The notes: a model not told the origin generated them from the letters alone. Counted from the first letter of the stretch, positions 50,769 to 60,322 are shown. The stretch: DNA of 64,000 bases from Andeanibacterium fulvum (GCF_037154085.1 NZ_JBANRM010000001.1:1136120-1200119), one strand, 5' to 3'. A program made the numbers and translations.

Positions 50769-52214
50769 ATGGCCGCAAGAACTGGACAGGAATACAAGGC
50801 ATCGCTGGCTGACGGGCGCGAGGTCTGGCTCGGCAAAGGCAAGGTCGACGTGGCGACCGATCCCAAGCTTGCCGGGTCGATCGACGGCATGGCCGGCTAT
50901 TTCGACTGGCAGCACGAATATGCGGACGAGTGCCTCATTCCCGATCCGGAACGTCCGGGCGAGAAGATGAATGTCAGCCTGATGCTGCCCAAGTCCAAGG
51001 AAGACCTGGCGATCCGCCACCGCGGCCTTGAGCGTCTGTCGCGCTATTCCAACGGCATGCTGGGCCGCACGCCGGACTATGTGAATGTCGTGCTGTCGGG
51101 CCACACCGCCCGCGCGGACATCTGGGCCAAGGGCGCACCGGAAGGCTATGACCGCCTCAAGAAGTTCCACCGCGAGGTGATCGAGGGCGACCTCTCGATG
51201 ACTCATACCATCGTCCATGCCAATATCGACAAGTCGGCCCCGCCGCTTGCGGGCATGAACTCCGAACTCACCCTGCGCGTGGTTGGCCGCAACGAGAACG
51301 GCATCATCGTGCGCGGCGGCAAGGTGCTGGCGACCCTCGGCCCGCTTGCCGACGAGCTTTACGTCTATTCCTCGGCGCCGATCCCCTCGGGTGCCGAGGA
51401 ATACGCGCTGATCTTCTCGATTCCGGTCAACACCAAGGGCGTGATCCAGATCTGCCGCGATCACTATGGCGTCGATGCCAGCGTGGCCGATGCCCCCTTC
51501 TCCTCGCGTTTCGACGAGCAGGATGCCTTCGTGATCTTCGACGATGTCGAAGTGCCTTACGAGCGCGTGTTCTGCGATGGCGACCTGACCGTCTACAACA
51601 ACCTCAATGCAGGCGTCTCCCCGGGGAACACCCTGCAGCAGACCGCCATCCGCGCCATGGTGAAGCTCGAATTCGCCTATGATCTGTGTTCCAGCATCGC
51701 CAAGGTAACCAACAGCCTCGCCTATCCGGAAACCGCCGAGATGCTGGGCGAGATTCACTCCTATCTCTCGCTCACTCGTTCGGCCATCGTGGCGGCCGAA
51801 GCGCGGGCGCACGATTGGGGCGCAGGCGCCTTCTTCCCGCATCGCGACCTGTCCGTGCTGCGCTGCGTGATGCCTGGCTGGATGACCCGCGTGAACCAGA
51901 TCATCCGCGTGATCGGCGGGCACAATCTGCTCTGCACGCCCTCGCTCGACCTGTTCGAGAACCCGGAAATCGGCGACAAGCTGCGCAAATATCTGCCCGG
52001 CTCCAACGGCATGGCCGCGGAAGACCGCGCGCGGATCATGCGCATGGCCTGGGACTTCGCCGGCTCCGCTCTCGGCAGCCGCGTCGAGCTTTACGAGATG
52101 TTCTATCTCACCAGCCAGACGCGGGCCCGCATCGGTGACCACATGATCGCCCAGCGCGACGAGTGGAATCAGGTGCGCGACTTCATGCAGAAATCCGGCA
52201 TCCTTCCGGCCTGA
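50769..52214 (+). CDS. HpaB-family FADH2-dependent phenol monooxygenase
   Basis: A 481-residue oxygenase of the 4-hydroxyphenylacetate 3-hydroxylase family. Visible features are the family start TGQEYKASLADGREVWLGKG, the middle VIQICRDHYGVD, the domain boundary FDDVEVPYERVFCDGD, and the acyl-CoA-dehydrogenase-like helical C-terminus with RVIGGHNLLCTPS. It uses reduced flavin delivered by the reductase encoded six bases downstream, and ortho-hydroxylates a phenol. A composite operator copy lies upstream. The substrate is probably a phenolic acid or alkylphenol of the cluster. Confidence 0.9.
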   Translation: MAARTGQEYKASLADGREVWLGKGKVDVATDPKLAGSIDGMAGYFDWQHEYADECLIPDPERPGEKMNVSLMLPKSKEDLAIRHRGLERLSRYSNGMLGRTPDYVNVVLSGHTARADIWAKGAPEGYDRLKKFHREVIEGDLSMTHTIVHANIDKSAPPLAGMNSELTLRVVGRNENGIIVRGGKVLATLGPLADELYVYSSAPIPSGAEEYALIFSIPVNTKGVIQICRDHYGVDASVADAPFSSRFDEQDAFVIFDDVEVPYERVFCDGDLTVYNNLNAGVSPGNTLQQTAIRAMVKLEFAYDLCSSIAKVTNSLAYPETAEMLGEIHSYLSLTRSAIVAAEARAHDWGAGAFFPHRDLSVLRCVMPGWMTRVNQIIRVIGGHNLLCTPSLDLFENPEIGDKLRKYLPGSNGMAAEDRARIMRMAWDFAGSALGSRVELYEMFYLTSQTRARIGDHMIAQRDEWNQVRDFMQKSGILPA

Positions 52215-52219
52215 GTCCG

Positions 52220-52735
52220 ATGACACAGGCCCTTCCGGTCGAACAGCCGGGTTTCGAACTCGACAGCTTCCGCCAGGCGCTCCGGCGTCTGGCGGGCGGC
52301 GTCACCGTGGTGGCGAGCCGAGACAGCGACGGCTCGCCCCGCGGTATCGTGATGACGGCCGTCATGTCGCTCAGCTTCGATCCGCCTTCGATGCTGATCG
52401 CGATCAACCGCAACGCCTCGCTGCTGCCGGCAGTGATGGAAAGCGGCCGCTTCAGCATCAACATGATCGGGGCCGAGGGGGAGGACTGGTGTCAGGCCTT
52501 CTTCACGGCTGATCCAACCACGCGCTTTTCGCCCGAGGATTGGGAAACGCACCCTCTCGGCGTGCCGGTCTGCCGCAAGGCGATTGCCAGTGTGGTATGC
52601 GAAGTGGATCATGCGGAGCCGTTCGGCAGCCATATGGTTATAAGGGGGCTCGTCCGCGACGCGTCGTTCCGCCAGAATGCGGACGGCTTGATCTACATGG
52701 ACGGACGTTATGCACGCCCCGAATATTGTGCTTGA
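52220..52735 (+). CDS. Flavin reductase (HpaC-type) for the HpaB oxygenase
   Basis: A 171-residue split-barrel flavin reductase. It has FRQALRRLAGGVTVVASRDSDG, GIVMTAVMSLSFDPPSMLIAINRNAS and FSINMIGAEGE, the core of the HpaC/FRE_like family. The start MTQALPVEQPGFELDS was chosen because it lies six bases after the oxygenase stop and gives the standard length. It supplies FADH2 from NADH to the oxygenase. Confidence 0.9.
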   Translation: MTQALPVEQPGFELDSFRQALRRLAGGVTVVASRDSDGSPRGIVMTAVMSLSFDPPSMLIAINRNASLLPAVMESGRFSINMIGAEGEDWCQAFFTADPTTRFSPEDWETHPLGVPVCRKAIASVVCEVDHAEPFGSHMVIRGLVRDASFRQNADGLIYMDGRYARPEYCA

Positions 52736-53384
52736 ATCGACAACTGCTGCCAGCCGTTCCAGCAAGGAACGCTTCATCGAGGCGGCGGCCAGCGAGTTCA
52801 TCGCGGCAGGATATGATGGCTGCACTATCCGCGCCATCGCCGCACGGGCAGGCACCAGCATTGCCTCGCTGAGCCGGAACTGGACCGGCAAGCGCCATCT
52901 GTTCGAAGATGTGTTCGGGCATCATTTCGGCGCCATCAACGATGCGCAGAACCGCAATCTGGATACAGTCTCCGCAGCAGAGGCCCCCGCGCTGGTGGAC
53001 GTGCTGTATGCCTTCTATCGCCCGGTGCTCGCCCCCGTCCGGCAGGATGGGACCGCGCCGGCCAGCCACCATGTCTATTGCAAGGCCCTGTCCGATCCTT
53101 CGGAGGAAGCGAAGGAAATCGTCCGCCCGCTGGTGGCCGACGTCCGGGCGCGCATGATCGGCTTTGCTCGCCAATGCCTGCCCGGCCTGTCGGAGCAGGA
53201 GCTGTTTTTGGCCATGACCGTCATCAACGGGACCTATATCTACCCGCAGATCCAGGGGGCGAGGCTCGCCTCCGTGATGGACCTGAAAAACGAGGACATG
53301 GACTGGGACCGCGCCGCGCTGAGCCTCGCGCAGATGGTTGCAGGCGGGCTCGCTTCGTTCCATGGAACCCGGATCGGGCAATAG
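52710..53384 (+). CDS. TetR-family transcriptional regulator
   Basis: A 224-residue regulator. The N-terminal HTH (RFIEAAASEFIAAGYDGCTI, IAARAGTSIASLSRNWTGKRHLFEDVF) is typical of TetR, with a C-terminal helical ligand domain. The gene begins 26 bases inside the flavin reductase gene, so it is part of the hydroxylase operon. It is a local regulator candidate for HpaBC or the following aldehyde dehydrogenase gene, and an alternative to IclR for the shared operators. Confidence 0.88.
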   Translation: MHAPNIVLESTTAASRSSKERFIEAAASEFIAAGYDGCTIRAIAARAGTSIASLSRNWTGKRHLFEDVFGHHFGAINDAQNRNLDTVSAAEAPALVDVLYAFYRPVLAPVRQDGTAPASHHVYCKALSDPSEEAKEIVRPLVADVRARMIGFARQCLPGLSEQELFLAMTVINGTYIYPQIQGARLASVMDLKNEDMDWDRAALSLAQMVAGGLASFHGTRIGQ

Positions 53385-53506
53385 CCTGGGCACGCAGTGC
53401 CCGCTGGGGCAGCTTTCATACCCCGAGGCCATTGCGTCTTGCCTCGCTTTGCGCTCTGTAGCGCCCGCGGTGGCAAACTGGCTCTCGAGCTAAAAGGACA
53501 GGAAAG

Positions 53507-54907
53507 ATGAAGTTCGAACGTTTGAACCCGATGACGGGAGAGGTCGCATCCAGCGCGGAGGCGATGAAGGCATCGGATATTCCGGCGATCGCGGCGAAGG
53601 CCCAGCAGGGCTTTGCGGCCTGGTCGAAGATGGGCCCCAATGCGCGCCGCGCGGTGCTGATGAAGGCCGCGGCTGCGCTTGAGGCTAAGAAGGACGATTT
53701 CGTCGCGGCGATGATGGGCGAGATCGGTGCAACCGCAGGTTGGGCCATGTTCAATCTCGGCCTTGCTGCCTCCATGGTGCGCGAAGCGGCTGCGCTGACC
53801 ACCCAGATCAATGGCGAAGTGATCCCTTCGGACAAGCCGGGCTGCCTGGCCATGGCCCTGCGCGAGCCGGTGGGCGTGCTGCTGGGCATTGCCCCGTGGA
53901 ATGCGCCGATCATCCTTGGCGTGCGCGCCATCGCAGTGCCGCTGGCCTGCGGCAATGCCGTGATCCTGAAGGCGAGCGAGAGCTGCCCGCGCACTCATGC
54001 GCTGATCATCGAAGCCTTTGCCGAGGCCGGCTTCCCTGAAGGCGTAGTCAACGTCGTCACCAACGCCCCTGCCGATGCGGGCGAAGTGGTGGGCGCCCTG
54101 ATCGATGCCCCCGAAGTGAAGCGCATCAACTTCACCGGTTCCACCACGGTGGGCCGGATCATCGCCAAGCGCGCGGCCGAGCATCTCAAGCCGGTGCTGC
54201 TCGAACTGGGCGGCAAGGCACCGATGATCGTGCTGGAAGATGCCGATCTGGACGAGGCCGTGAAGGCCGCCGCCTTCGGCGCCTATATGAACCAGGGCCA
54301 GATCTGCATGTCGACCGAGCGGATCATCGTGGTCGATGCCGTGGCGGACGAGTTCGCGGCGAAGTTCAAGGCCAAGGTCGCCTCCATGGCGGTGGGCGAT
54401 CCGCGCGAGGGCAATACGCCGCTGGGCGCGGTGGTAGACCGCAAGACGGTGGATCACTGCTACTCGCTGATCGAGGATGCCGTGGCCAAGGGCGCCGAAC
54501 TGCTGACCGGCGGCGAAACCACCCAGAACGTGCTTATGCCCGCCCATCTGGTGGACAAGGTGACGCAGGACATGAAGCTGTTCCGCGACGAAAGCTTCGG
54601 TCCAGTGGTGGGCATTGCCCGTGCACGCGACGAAGCCCATGCGATCGAACTGGCGAACGATACCGAATATGGCCTGTCGGCCTCGGTCTTCACTCGCGAC
54701 ACCGCGCGCGGCCTCAAGGTTGCCCGCCAGATCCAGTCGGGCATCTGCCACGTCAACGGCCCCACCGTGCATGACGAGGCCCAGATGCCCTTCGGCGGCA
54801 TGAAGTCCTCCGGCTATGGCCGCTTCGGCGGCAAGGCCGGCATCGACGCCTTCACCGAACTGCGCTGGATCACGGTCGAGACCGAACCCGGCCACTATCC
54901 GATCTGA
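53507..54907 (+). CDS. Aromatic aldehyde dehydrogenase (vanillin dehydrogenase LigV-like)
   Basis: A 466-residue aldehyde dehydrogenase. It contains GIAPWNAPIILGVRAIAVPL, NFTGSTTVGRIIAKRAAEHL, the general base in LLELGGKAPMIVLEDADLDE and the catalytic Cys in AYMNQGQICMSTERIIV. The GQICMSTER form is typical of vanillin/salicylaldehyde dehydrogenases. It follows the TetR gene by 122 bases without a composite operator. It probably oxidises the aldehyde released by the double-bond cleavage enzyme or by the VAO-type oxidase. Confidence 0.88.
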   Translation: MKFERLNPMTGEVASSAEAMKASDIPAIAAKAQQGFAAWSKMGPNARRAVLMKAAAALEAKKDDFVAAMMGEIGATAGWAMFNLGLAASMVREAAALTTQINGEVIPSDKPGCLAMALREPVGVLLGIAPWNAPIILGVRAIAVPLACGNAVILKASESCPRTHALIIEAFAEAGFPEGVVNVVTNAPADAGEVVGALIDAPEVKRINFTGSTTVGRIIAKRAAEHLKPVLLELGGKAPMIVLEDADLDEAVKAAAFGAYMNQGQICMSTERIIVVDAVADEFAAKFKAKVASMAVGDPREGNTPLGAVVDRKTVDHCYSLIEDAVAKGAELLTGGETTQNVLMPAHLVDKVTQDMKLFRDESFGPVVGIARARDEAHAIELANDTEYGLSASVFTRDTARGLKVARQIQSGICHVNGPTVHDEAQMPFGGMKSSGYGRFGGKAGIDAFTELRWITVETEPGHYPI

Positions 54908-54919
54908 CGATAGGCGAGA

Positions 54920-54949
54920 GACAGGTGCGGCCTTGCGGCCGCGCCTGTC
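54920..54949. terminator. Hairpin between convergent genes
   Basis: GACAGGTGCGGCC and GGCCGCGCCTGTC pair with one G-T wobble around a four-base loop. It separates the aldehyde dehydrogenase gene from the convergent regulator gene. The T-run is weak on both strands. Confidence 0.55.
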
Positions 54950-54952
54950 CTC

Positions 54953-55927
54953 CTACTCTCCGGCGGCCTCCGGCCCCGTCATTCCCGCCATCGCAAGTGC
55001 ATTCGCGATCAGCAGATCGAGATAGCCCTGCAGCCTGCCGCGCTGTGCGTTCTTCAGCCCCGCCGTCAGGACCGTGTGCCGCCTGAGCGCATCGTCTCGC
55101 ATCATGCCGTAGCATTCCTGCCCCTTGCCCGTGAGTTCGATCCGGACCTGCCCACTGGCGGCATCCTTCACTCGGCAAATCAGCCCGGCACCGACCAGCG
55201 AGTCCAGAGTACGGCTGACCTGCGCCTTGTCCGCGTCGACATGGTCGACGATGCCCATGAAGGTGATCGACGGACGGCTGGCGACATTGACCAGGACCCG
55301 CCATTCGAAATTGGAAACGCCCGCCAGCCGTTTGAAGGCCGCCGTCGCAGAGCGGGAAATCGTATTGGCGATATTGAACACGGCCGCCTGCACGCGATTG
55401 GGAGGATCGGGATAGGCGGGCACCATGCCGTCCTCTGCAGGTTCCTCCAACTTGGACGACAAGAGTTCCTCGGCAAGAATCTGGGACGCCCGGTGCTGCA
55501 GGCTCATCAGCATTCCGCCAAGTTCGAACGCCTCCACCGGCAACAGCCCCCGTATAAGGTTCTGCTCGCGCTGCTCGGCTACGGCATCGAGTTCCTGTCC
55601 CAGCTTCAACCCTTCGGGCGTCAGCGTATAGGGATCGCGCTGACGCTCGCGATAGACCAGCCCGGTGGTGCGAAGCGCAGCCAGCGCCCGGCTGACTTGA
55701 GCGACATCGTTGCCCAGCGAATAGGCCAGTTCGGAAACCCGGCTATCCTCCATGCGGAACAGCGTGAAGATCACGCGCCGCTCCATCTGGTTTTCCGGCA
55801 TGAAGCCTTGGAAATCCGTCCGCGCGCTTTTCAACAGCACGCGCCTCAACAGCAGGAAATGCGCTGAAATCAGCTCCTGCTGGACGCCGGCCAGCGGCGC
55901 ATCGATGCCGTTCCGCTCTTCCGCCAC
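54953..55927 (-). CDS. Tandem double-MarR-domain transcriptional regulator
   Basis: A 324-residue protein made of two MarR-like winged helices. The first has VSELAYSLGNDVAQVSRALA and YTLTPEGLKLGQEL (about residues 60-115). The second has FMGIVDHVDADKAQVSRTLD and RIELTGKGQECYGMM (about residues 215-280). Single MarR proteins are about 150 residues and act as dimers, so this looks like a covalent dimer formed by duplication and then diverged. Start is GTG with an AGGAG site. It lies between the aromatic cluster and the third TonB receptor, and its target is not evident. Confidence 0.85.
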   Translation of the reverse strand: MAEERNGIDAPLAGVQQELISAHFLLLRRVLLKSARTDFQGFMPENQMERRVIFTLFRMEDSRVSELAYSLGNDVAQVSRALAALRTTGLVYRERQRDPYTLTPEGLKLGQELDAVAEQREQNLIRGLLPVEAFELGGMLMSLQHRASQILAEELLSSKLEEPAEDGMVPAYPDPPNRVQAAVFNIANTISRSATAAFKRLAGVSNFEWRVLVNVASRPSITFMGIVDHVDADKAQVSRTLDSLVGAGLICRVKDAASGQVRIELTGKGQECYGMMRDDALRRHTVLTAGLKNAQRGRLQGYLDLLIANALAMAGMTGPEAAGE

Positions 55928-56032
55928 GCGCTCCTGTCCCGTCCGTTGCGCTGCGCTAGCAGTCTGTTGAGGCCAACCCCCGTTGGCCGCCTACTTTCCT
56001 AAGATCATTGGCCCGTCATGGCAAATCGCCCG

Positions 56033-56071
56033 AAAAAAACGCCGACGGTTCCCGCAATGGAAACCGTCGGC
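56033..56071 (-). terminator. Rho-independent terminator of the third TonB receptor
   Basis: On the minus strand GCCGACGGTT and AACCGTCGGC form a ten-base stem, followed by a seven-T run. It begins about 30 bases after the receptor stop. Confidence 0.85.
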
Positions 56072-56102
56072 GCCGCATTGACCCCTGCGAGGGACCGCCC
56101 GA

Positions 56103-59100
56103 TCAGAAACGCGCGCGCGCGCCGATCGTGTAATAGCGGCCGATCGTGTCGAAATAGGCCGGATTGGTGGGATACTGGAATTCCGGCACGATCGGCGGTT
56201 CCTTGTTGAGCAGGTTGTTAATGCGGAAGAAGAGTTCGAAGCCCTTCTCGTCATCCTCGCCCCAGCGCGGGCCGACCTTCATCGTACCCGACAGGTTCAG
56301 GTAGAAGCGGCTGGGCACGCTGTTGTCGGTGATGGAGTTGGGCAGCTTCGGATTGTAATCGGGATCGCTGGGATCGGTGTACAGCGCATCCAGCACGCCC
56401 TTGTCGATATAACGGCCCTGCAAGGTCAGGGTGAAGCGCGGATTGACGAAAGTAATGAAGCCGTTTGCCGTCCACTTGGGCGCGCCGATTGCGGCGGCGA
56501 CACCGGTCTGGCCGGCACGGTCGATCGTCTGGCCGAAGGCGACCGTGGTCAGTTCGTCCGTATAGGTGGCAAGGCCGCGCAGCATCAGCTGGTTCTGCGA
56601 GCCCAGGTCGATCCGATAGTCGGCTTCAAAATCCAGCCCGCTGGTGCGCAGTTCCTCGAGGTTCAACGAGATGTTGCGGATCTCGGTAATGTCCTCGCCC
56701 ACCGCGATCGTGCCGTCGTTGATCAGCGCACAGGCGGCATCACGCCCGGCGAAACATTCGTTGATGATGTTCTGGAAGCCCCCCGGAGGCGAGCCGATGT
56801 AGTCCTTCACCTTGATGTTGAAATAGTCGACCGAGAAGCGCAGCCCGTCGAACACGCCGCTGGGCTGCAGGATCATGCCCGCGCCCCAGGTATCGGCCTT
56901 TTCAGGCTTCAGATAGGGGCTGCCGCCGTTCAGCAGGTCGGGGTTGAAGTTCTGGCTCGGCTTGAAAAGGTTGTTCACCGTAGTGAAGGAACTGGCCGAA
57001 GACAGGAACAGTTCGGCAAAGTTCGGCGCCCGGATATCGCGCGAACGGCTCACGCGGAAGCGCAGCCAGTCGGTCGGCTCCCAGTTCATGCTGAGTTTCC
57101 ACGCGGTGGTGTCGAAGGAGTTTTCCGCCTGCGTACGCAGATAGCTGCCGAAGCCGGTGATGTTGTAATGGGCCTGACGGATTGCGCCGTTGACCGACAG
57201 CGCCTCGGCCAGGGGGACGTCGGACAGCAGCGGAACTTCGATTTCGGCATAGCCTTCGATCACTTCGGTCTTGCCGTTGTAGTCGGCCCCGAAGTTCTGG
57301 AAATAGGCGTAGAGGTTCGACAGATCGTCATGGGTGACGTCGATCTTGTCCACGCGATATTCGCCGCCGAAAGCCAGGGCGACCGCACCGCCGGGGGCCT
57401 CGAACAGTTCGCCGCTGATATTGGCCGCCAGCACATGCTGTTCCAGGGCAATATCCTCGATCAGCGTGCCATAGACATAGTCCTTGGCCGCCGGATCGTA
57501 ATTGTTCTCGCCGAACAGGTTCAGCGGCACACAGCCTGCCGCTGCCGCACGCAGCGCGGGATCGGCGCTCAGCAGCGCGCGGCAGGTGGGCTTGCCGGTG
57601 AGCGGATCGGTCACCGCATCGGCAGCGAAGTAGAAATAGGCATTGCTCTTCGCGATCGTGGCGGGATTGCCCACGGGATAGATAGCGGCGCCGACGACGA
57701 GGTTGTCCTCGACCTCCTGCAGGCGGTCGGTCCGGCTGTACTGATAGTAACCGTCCCACTTCCAGCTATCGCTGAACGAGCCGCTGATGCCAGTCGCGAT
57801 GCGATAGGTGTCCGCTTCGGAGGTGCTGTAGCCACGGGCGAAATCGTCGAACATGCGGGCCATCGAGAACGCCGCCGTGGTGGGGCGCACCAGCGTGTAG
57901 GGGGCTGTCGGCTGCGCCTGCTGGCCTACCGGCAGCGTCGCGCGGATTTCGTCCGGAATGAAGGGGTTGTCCGCATAGATCGGAATGCCGGTGCTGAAGA
58001 AGGAGGTCTGCAGCAACTGCCCGGCGACATGGCCATAGCTGCCTTCGAGGAAGACCTTGATGTCATCGGTCACGTCATAGTCGAGATAGGCGTTGAACGA
58101 ATACCGCTCCACCGGGACGGTGATGTTGGAATTGATATAGGCCGGGATGAAATCCCCGCCCTTCTGATAGGTGCCGAATGCCGGGGTGCCGGTGTGGAAG
58201 GGAACGGCATTGCCATTCTCGTCGAAAGTGACGCCCCCGGTGCCGAAGATGTTCTGGGCGCCGCCATAGATCACGCCCGCATTGTTGAAGCGCAGGCCCG
58301 CCCCGTCATTGACACGCACCAGATTGGGCATGCCGTTGCCGGATGCATAGCCGGCATTGGTGACGATGGCGCCCGGCGTACACCAGTCGCGAGTGAAGCA
58401 GTTGCCGATGCCCTTCTGGTCGGCATATTCGCCGCCGATCACCAGATGGCCGCGGTCCCCCAGCGCCGTGCCGAATGCACCGGCAAGGTGGAAGCGATCG
58501 CCATCGCCTTCGTCCGAAATGCCGTAGTCGACCTCGGCCTTGAAGCCTTCCAGGTTCTGGTTGAGGATCACGTTGACCACGCCGGTGATCGCGTCCGAGC
58601 CATAGGCTGCCGAGGCGCCGCCGGTCACGATTTCGGTGCGGTCGATCAGGATCGAGGGCAGGAAGTTGAGGTCGACCGAGCCTTCGCGCGTCGAAGGCGC
58701 GAAGCGGCGGCCATTCACCAGGATCAGGTTGCGCGTCACGCCCAACCCGCGCAGGTTCATGATGCGCGCGCCCACGTTGAAGCTGCCGAAGCCCTGCGTC
58801 TGCGGGCTGGTGCTGTCACGGAAGGAAGGCAGTTCCGCGATCGCCTCGGCCACGTTGGTCACCCCGCGACGGGCGAGATCGTCCCCGCCAAGGGTGGTTA
58901 CGGGCGAAGGCGCATCGAAAGTGGTGCGCTGGATACGCGAACCGGTGACGACGATCGGGCTGTTGTTCTGCGCAGCGGCGCCATCCGCCTCGGCCGCAGC
59001 CTCCTCTACCGTTGCGATCTTTTCGTCGGCGGCATCGTCCGCCGCGAAGGCGGGCGCCGCGCACAGCGCGCTGGCGGTAAGCAGCACCGAGCGAAACAGG

Positions 59101-59120
59101 ATTTTGCGTGAATAAGCCAT
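56103..59120 (-). CDS. Large TonB-dependent outer-membrane receptor
   Basis: A 1005-residue receptor. The signal peptide (MAYSRKILFRSVLLTASALC, then APAFAA) is followed by an acidic linker (EEAAAEADGAAAQN). The TonB box/plug has SPIVVTGSRIQRTTFDAPSP, LRGLGVTRNLILVNGRRFAP and GGASAAYGSDAITGVVNVIL; the barrel ends YTIGARARF. The start was chosen behind AAAGGGGAGAGTC. It belongs to the long class common in sphingomonads and Caulobacter, with the NGRRF plug motif. It is divergent from two secreted unknowns and convergent with the double-MarR gene. Ligand unknown. Confidence 0.92.
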   Translation of the reverse strand: MAYSRKILFRSVLLTASALCAAPAFAADDAADEKIATVEEAAAEADGAAAQNNSPIVVTGSRIQRTTFDAPSPVTTLGGDDLARRGVTNVAEAIAELPSFRDSTSPQTQGFGSFNVGARIMNLRGLGVTRNLILVNGRRFAPSTREGSVDLNFLPSILIDRTEIVTGGASAAYGSDAITGVVNVILNQNLEGFKAEVDYGISDEGDGDRFHLAGAFGTALGDRGHLVIGGEYADQKGIGNCFTRDWCTPGAIVTNAGYASGNGMPNLVRVNDGAGLRFNNAGVIYGGAQNIFGTGGVTFDENGNAVPFHTGTPAFGTYQKGGDFIPAYINSNITVPVERYSFNAYLDYDVTDDIKVFLEGSYGHVAGQLLQTSFFSTGIPIYADNPFIPDEIRATLPVGQQAQPTAPYTLVRPTTAAFSMARMFDDFARGYSTSEADTYRIATGISGSFSDSWKWDGYYQYSRTDRLQEVEDNLVVGAAIYPVGNPATIAKSNAYFYFAADAVTDPLTGKPTCRALLSADPALRAAAAGCVPLNLFGENNYDPAAKDYVYGTLIEDIALEQHVLAANISGELFEAPGGAVALAFGGEYRVDKIDVTHDDLSNLYAYFQNFGADYNGKTEVIEGYAEIEVPLLSDVPLAEALSVNGAIRQAHYNITGFGSYLRTQAENSFDTTAWKLSMNWEPTDWLRFRVSRSRDIRAPNFAELFLSSASSFTTVNNLFKPSQNFNPDLLNGGSPYLKPEKADTWGAGMILQPSGVFDGLRFSVDYFNIKVKDYIGSPPGGFQNIINECFAGRDAACALINDGTIAVGEDITEIRNISLNLEELRTSGLDFEADYRIDLGSQNQLMLRGLATYTDELTTVAFGQTIDRAGQTGVAAAIGAPKWTANGFITFVNPRFTLTLQGRYIDKGVLDALYTDPSDPDYNPKLPNSITDNSVPSRFYLNLSGTMKVGPRWGEDDEKGFELFFRINNLLNKEPPIVPEFQYPTNPAYFDTIGRYYTIGARARF

Positions 59121-59533
59121 GACTCTCCCCTTTGATTTTCGCGTGCTCTCGAAATCGCAGGGGAAAGACGGAACCCAATTACCGTCCAGGGCGCCGCAAT
59201 GCGGCCGCCCTGCCATTCGCAACGGATAGCTGGATGCCGTTGCCGCCTCTCCCTCTGTGCCTTCGGGCACCTATTTGTGACGCTACTTGCCTTCTTGATT
59301 TCATCAAAGTCAAGTAGCAAAACCATGAGGCACAGAGCCTGGGAAATTCACCAAAATAGCCACTTTTACTGAGACAGCGTTGTAATCGAGGCAGCCAAAT
59401 TGAACCGTTTTGACGGATTTCCGCCACACGCTTGCTTAACGGCCCGGAAATCACGAAATTGACATTATCAACATATTTTCCTAGCCAGAGCAGCAATCCG
59501 GAGAGCAGATAACGCCGGAAAAAGGGGAGAGGG
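59121..59533. promoter_or_regulatory. Divergent promoter region with a long hairpin
   Basis: This 413-base region separates the receptor gene and the secreted-protein gene and is more AT-rich than its surroundings. GCTACTTG and CAAGTAGC (59282-59318) enclose a second inverted pair, CTTGAT and ATCAAAG, giving a nearly continuous stem. A TTGACA box at 59459-59464 could serve the plus-strand genes, but no clear -10 partner is visible. No gene is seen here. Confidence 0.5.
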
Positions 59534-60322
59534 ATGTCACATCATTTCAAGCCGTTGGCTGTCACCCTTGCCGTATCGACGGCGCTGGTGGCGACATCGG
59601 GCGACGTTGCGTTGGCCCAGAATTCCGGCAGCGGGGAAAGCCGCGATTCGCGCTATGCCGCGATAGCCCGTCTCCCCGCTTTCGAGGGCGTGTGGCAGCC
59701 CGATTGGGCGGCCGTCACCAAACTGCGCGCTGCCGAAGGGCAGGCTCCGATGACCGCCAATGCCCGTGCCGCGGTGGACGCGTTCAATGCCGCAAAGGCA
59801 CAGGGCGAGAATCTGCAGACCGAGGGCGCCAATTGCATGCCCGTGGGCATGCCGGGCGTCATGCGTTACCCCTATCCGATCGAGTTCATCTACTCGCCGG
59901 GCAAGGTGAATATCGTCATCGAGACACACAGCCAGGTACGCCGGATATTCACCGATGGGCGGCCCCTGCCCGAAGATCCCGACCTGCTGTTCAACGGCAG
60001 TTCCGCAGGGCACTGGGAAGGAGACACGCTGGTAGCCGACACGGCTGGCCTTTCGCCGCTGATCTCGCTCCTGCCCGGCCTGCATCCCACCGAGAAGACG
60101 CGGATTCATGAGAGAATCCGGCTCGACGGGCCAGCGAAACTGGTGATCGAAACCACCATCACCGATCCCGCGCTTTTCACCGAACCCTTCGTGACTTCGC
60201 TGTCCTACCGGCTCGAGCCCGAATGGGACATCCGCGAGTATATTTGCCAGGAAAACAACCGCGATGCCGCGGATGCGGAAGGTCGGCCGAGCATGGATCT
60301 CGGCTTCGACGAGATCGAATGA
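59534..60322 (+). CDS. Secreted protein of unknown function with WEGDTLV motif
   Basis: A 262-residue exported protein. The signal peptide runs to DVALAQN. The mature part contains GVWQPDW, GANCMPVGMPGVMRYPYPIEF, and GHWEGDTLVADTAGLS followed by HPTEKTRIHERIRLDGPAKL. The last two resemble a widespread but uncharacterised sphingomonad and acidobacterial family found near TonB receptors. AAGGGGAGAGGG fixes the start. It is followed by another small secreted protein gene, and the two are probably co-expressed. No catalytic motif is recognised. Confidence 0.75.
   Translation: MSHHFKPLAVTLAVSTALVATSGDVALAQNSGSGESRDSRYAAIARLPAFEGVWQPDWAAVTKLRAAEGQAPMTANARAAVDAFNAAKAQGENLQTEGANCMPVGMPGVMRYPYPIEFIYSPGKVNIVIETHSQVRRIFTDGRPLPEDPDLLFNGSSAGHWEGDTLVADTAGLSPLISLLPGLHPTEKTRIHERIRLDGPAKLVIETTITDPALFTEPFVTSLSYRLEPEWDIREYICQENNRDAADAEGRPSMDLGFDEIE

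Noticed and set aside
28344..54907. The catabolic supercluster as a recent mobile island
   Set aside because: No transposase, integrase, tRNA gene or flanking direct repeat is visible, and base composition looks like that of neighbouring genes.
57168..59111. A 647-codon open frame on the plus strand
   Set aside because: It is antisense to the third TonB receptor and lacks family motifs, so it is a shadow frame.
59459..59488. TTGACA as a possible sigma-70 promoter for the secreted-protein genes
   Set aside because: The -35 match is good, but no acceptable -10 box lies at 16-18 bases, so it is only mentioned in the intergenic entry.
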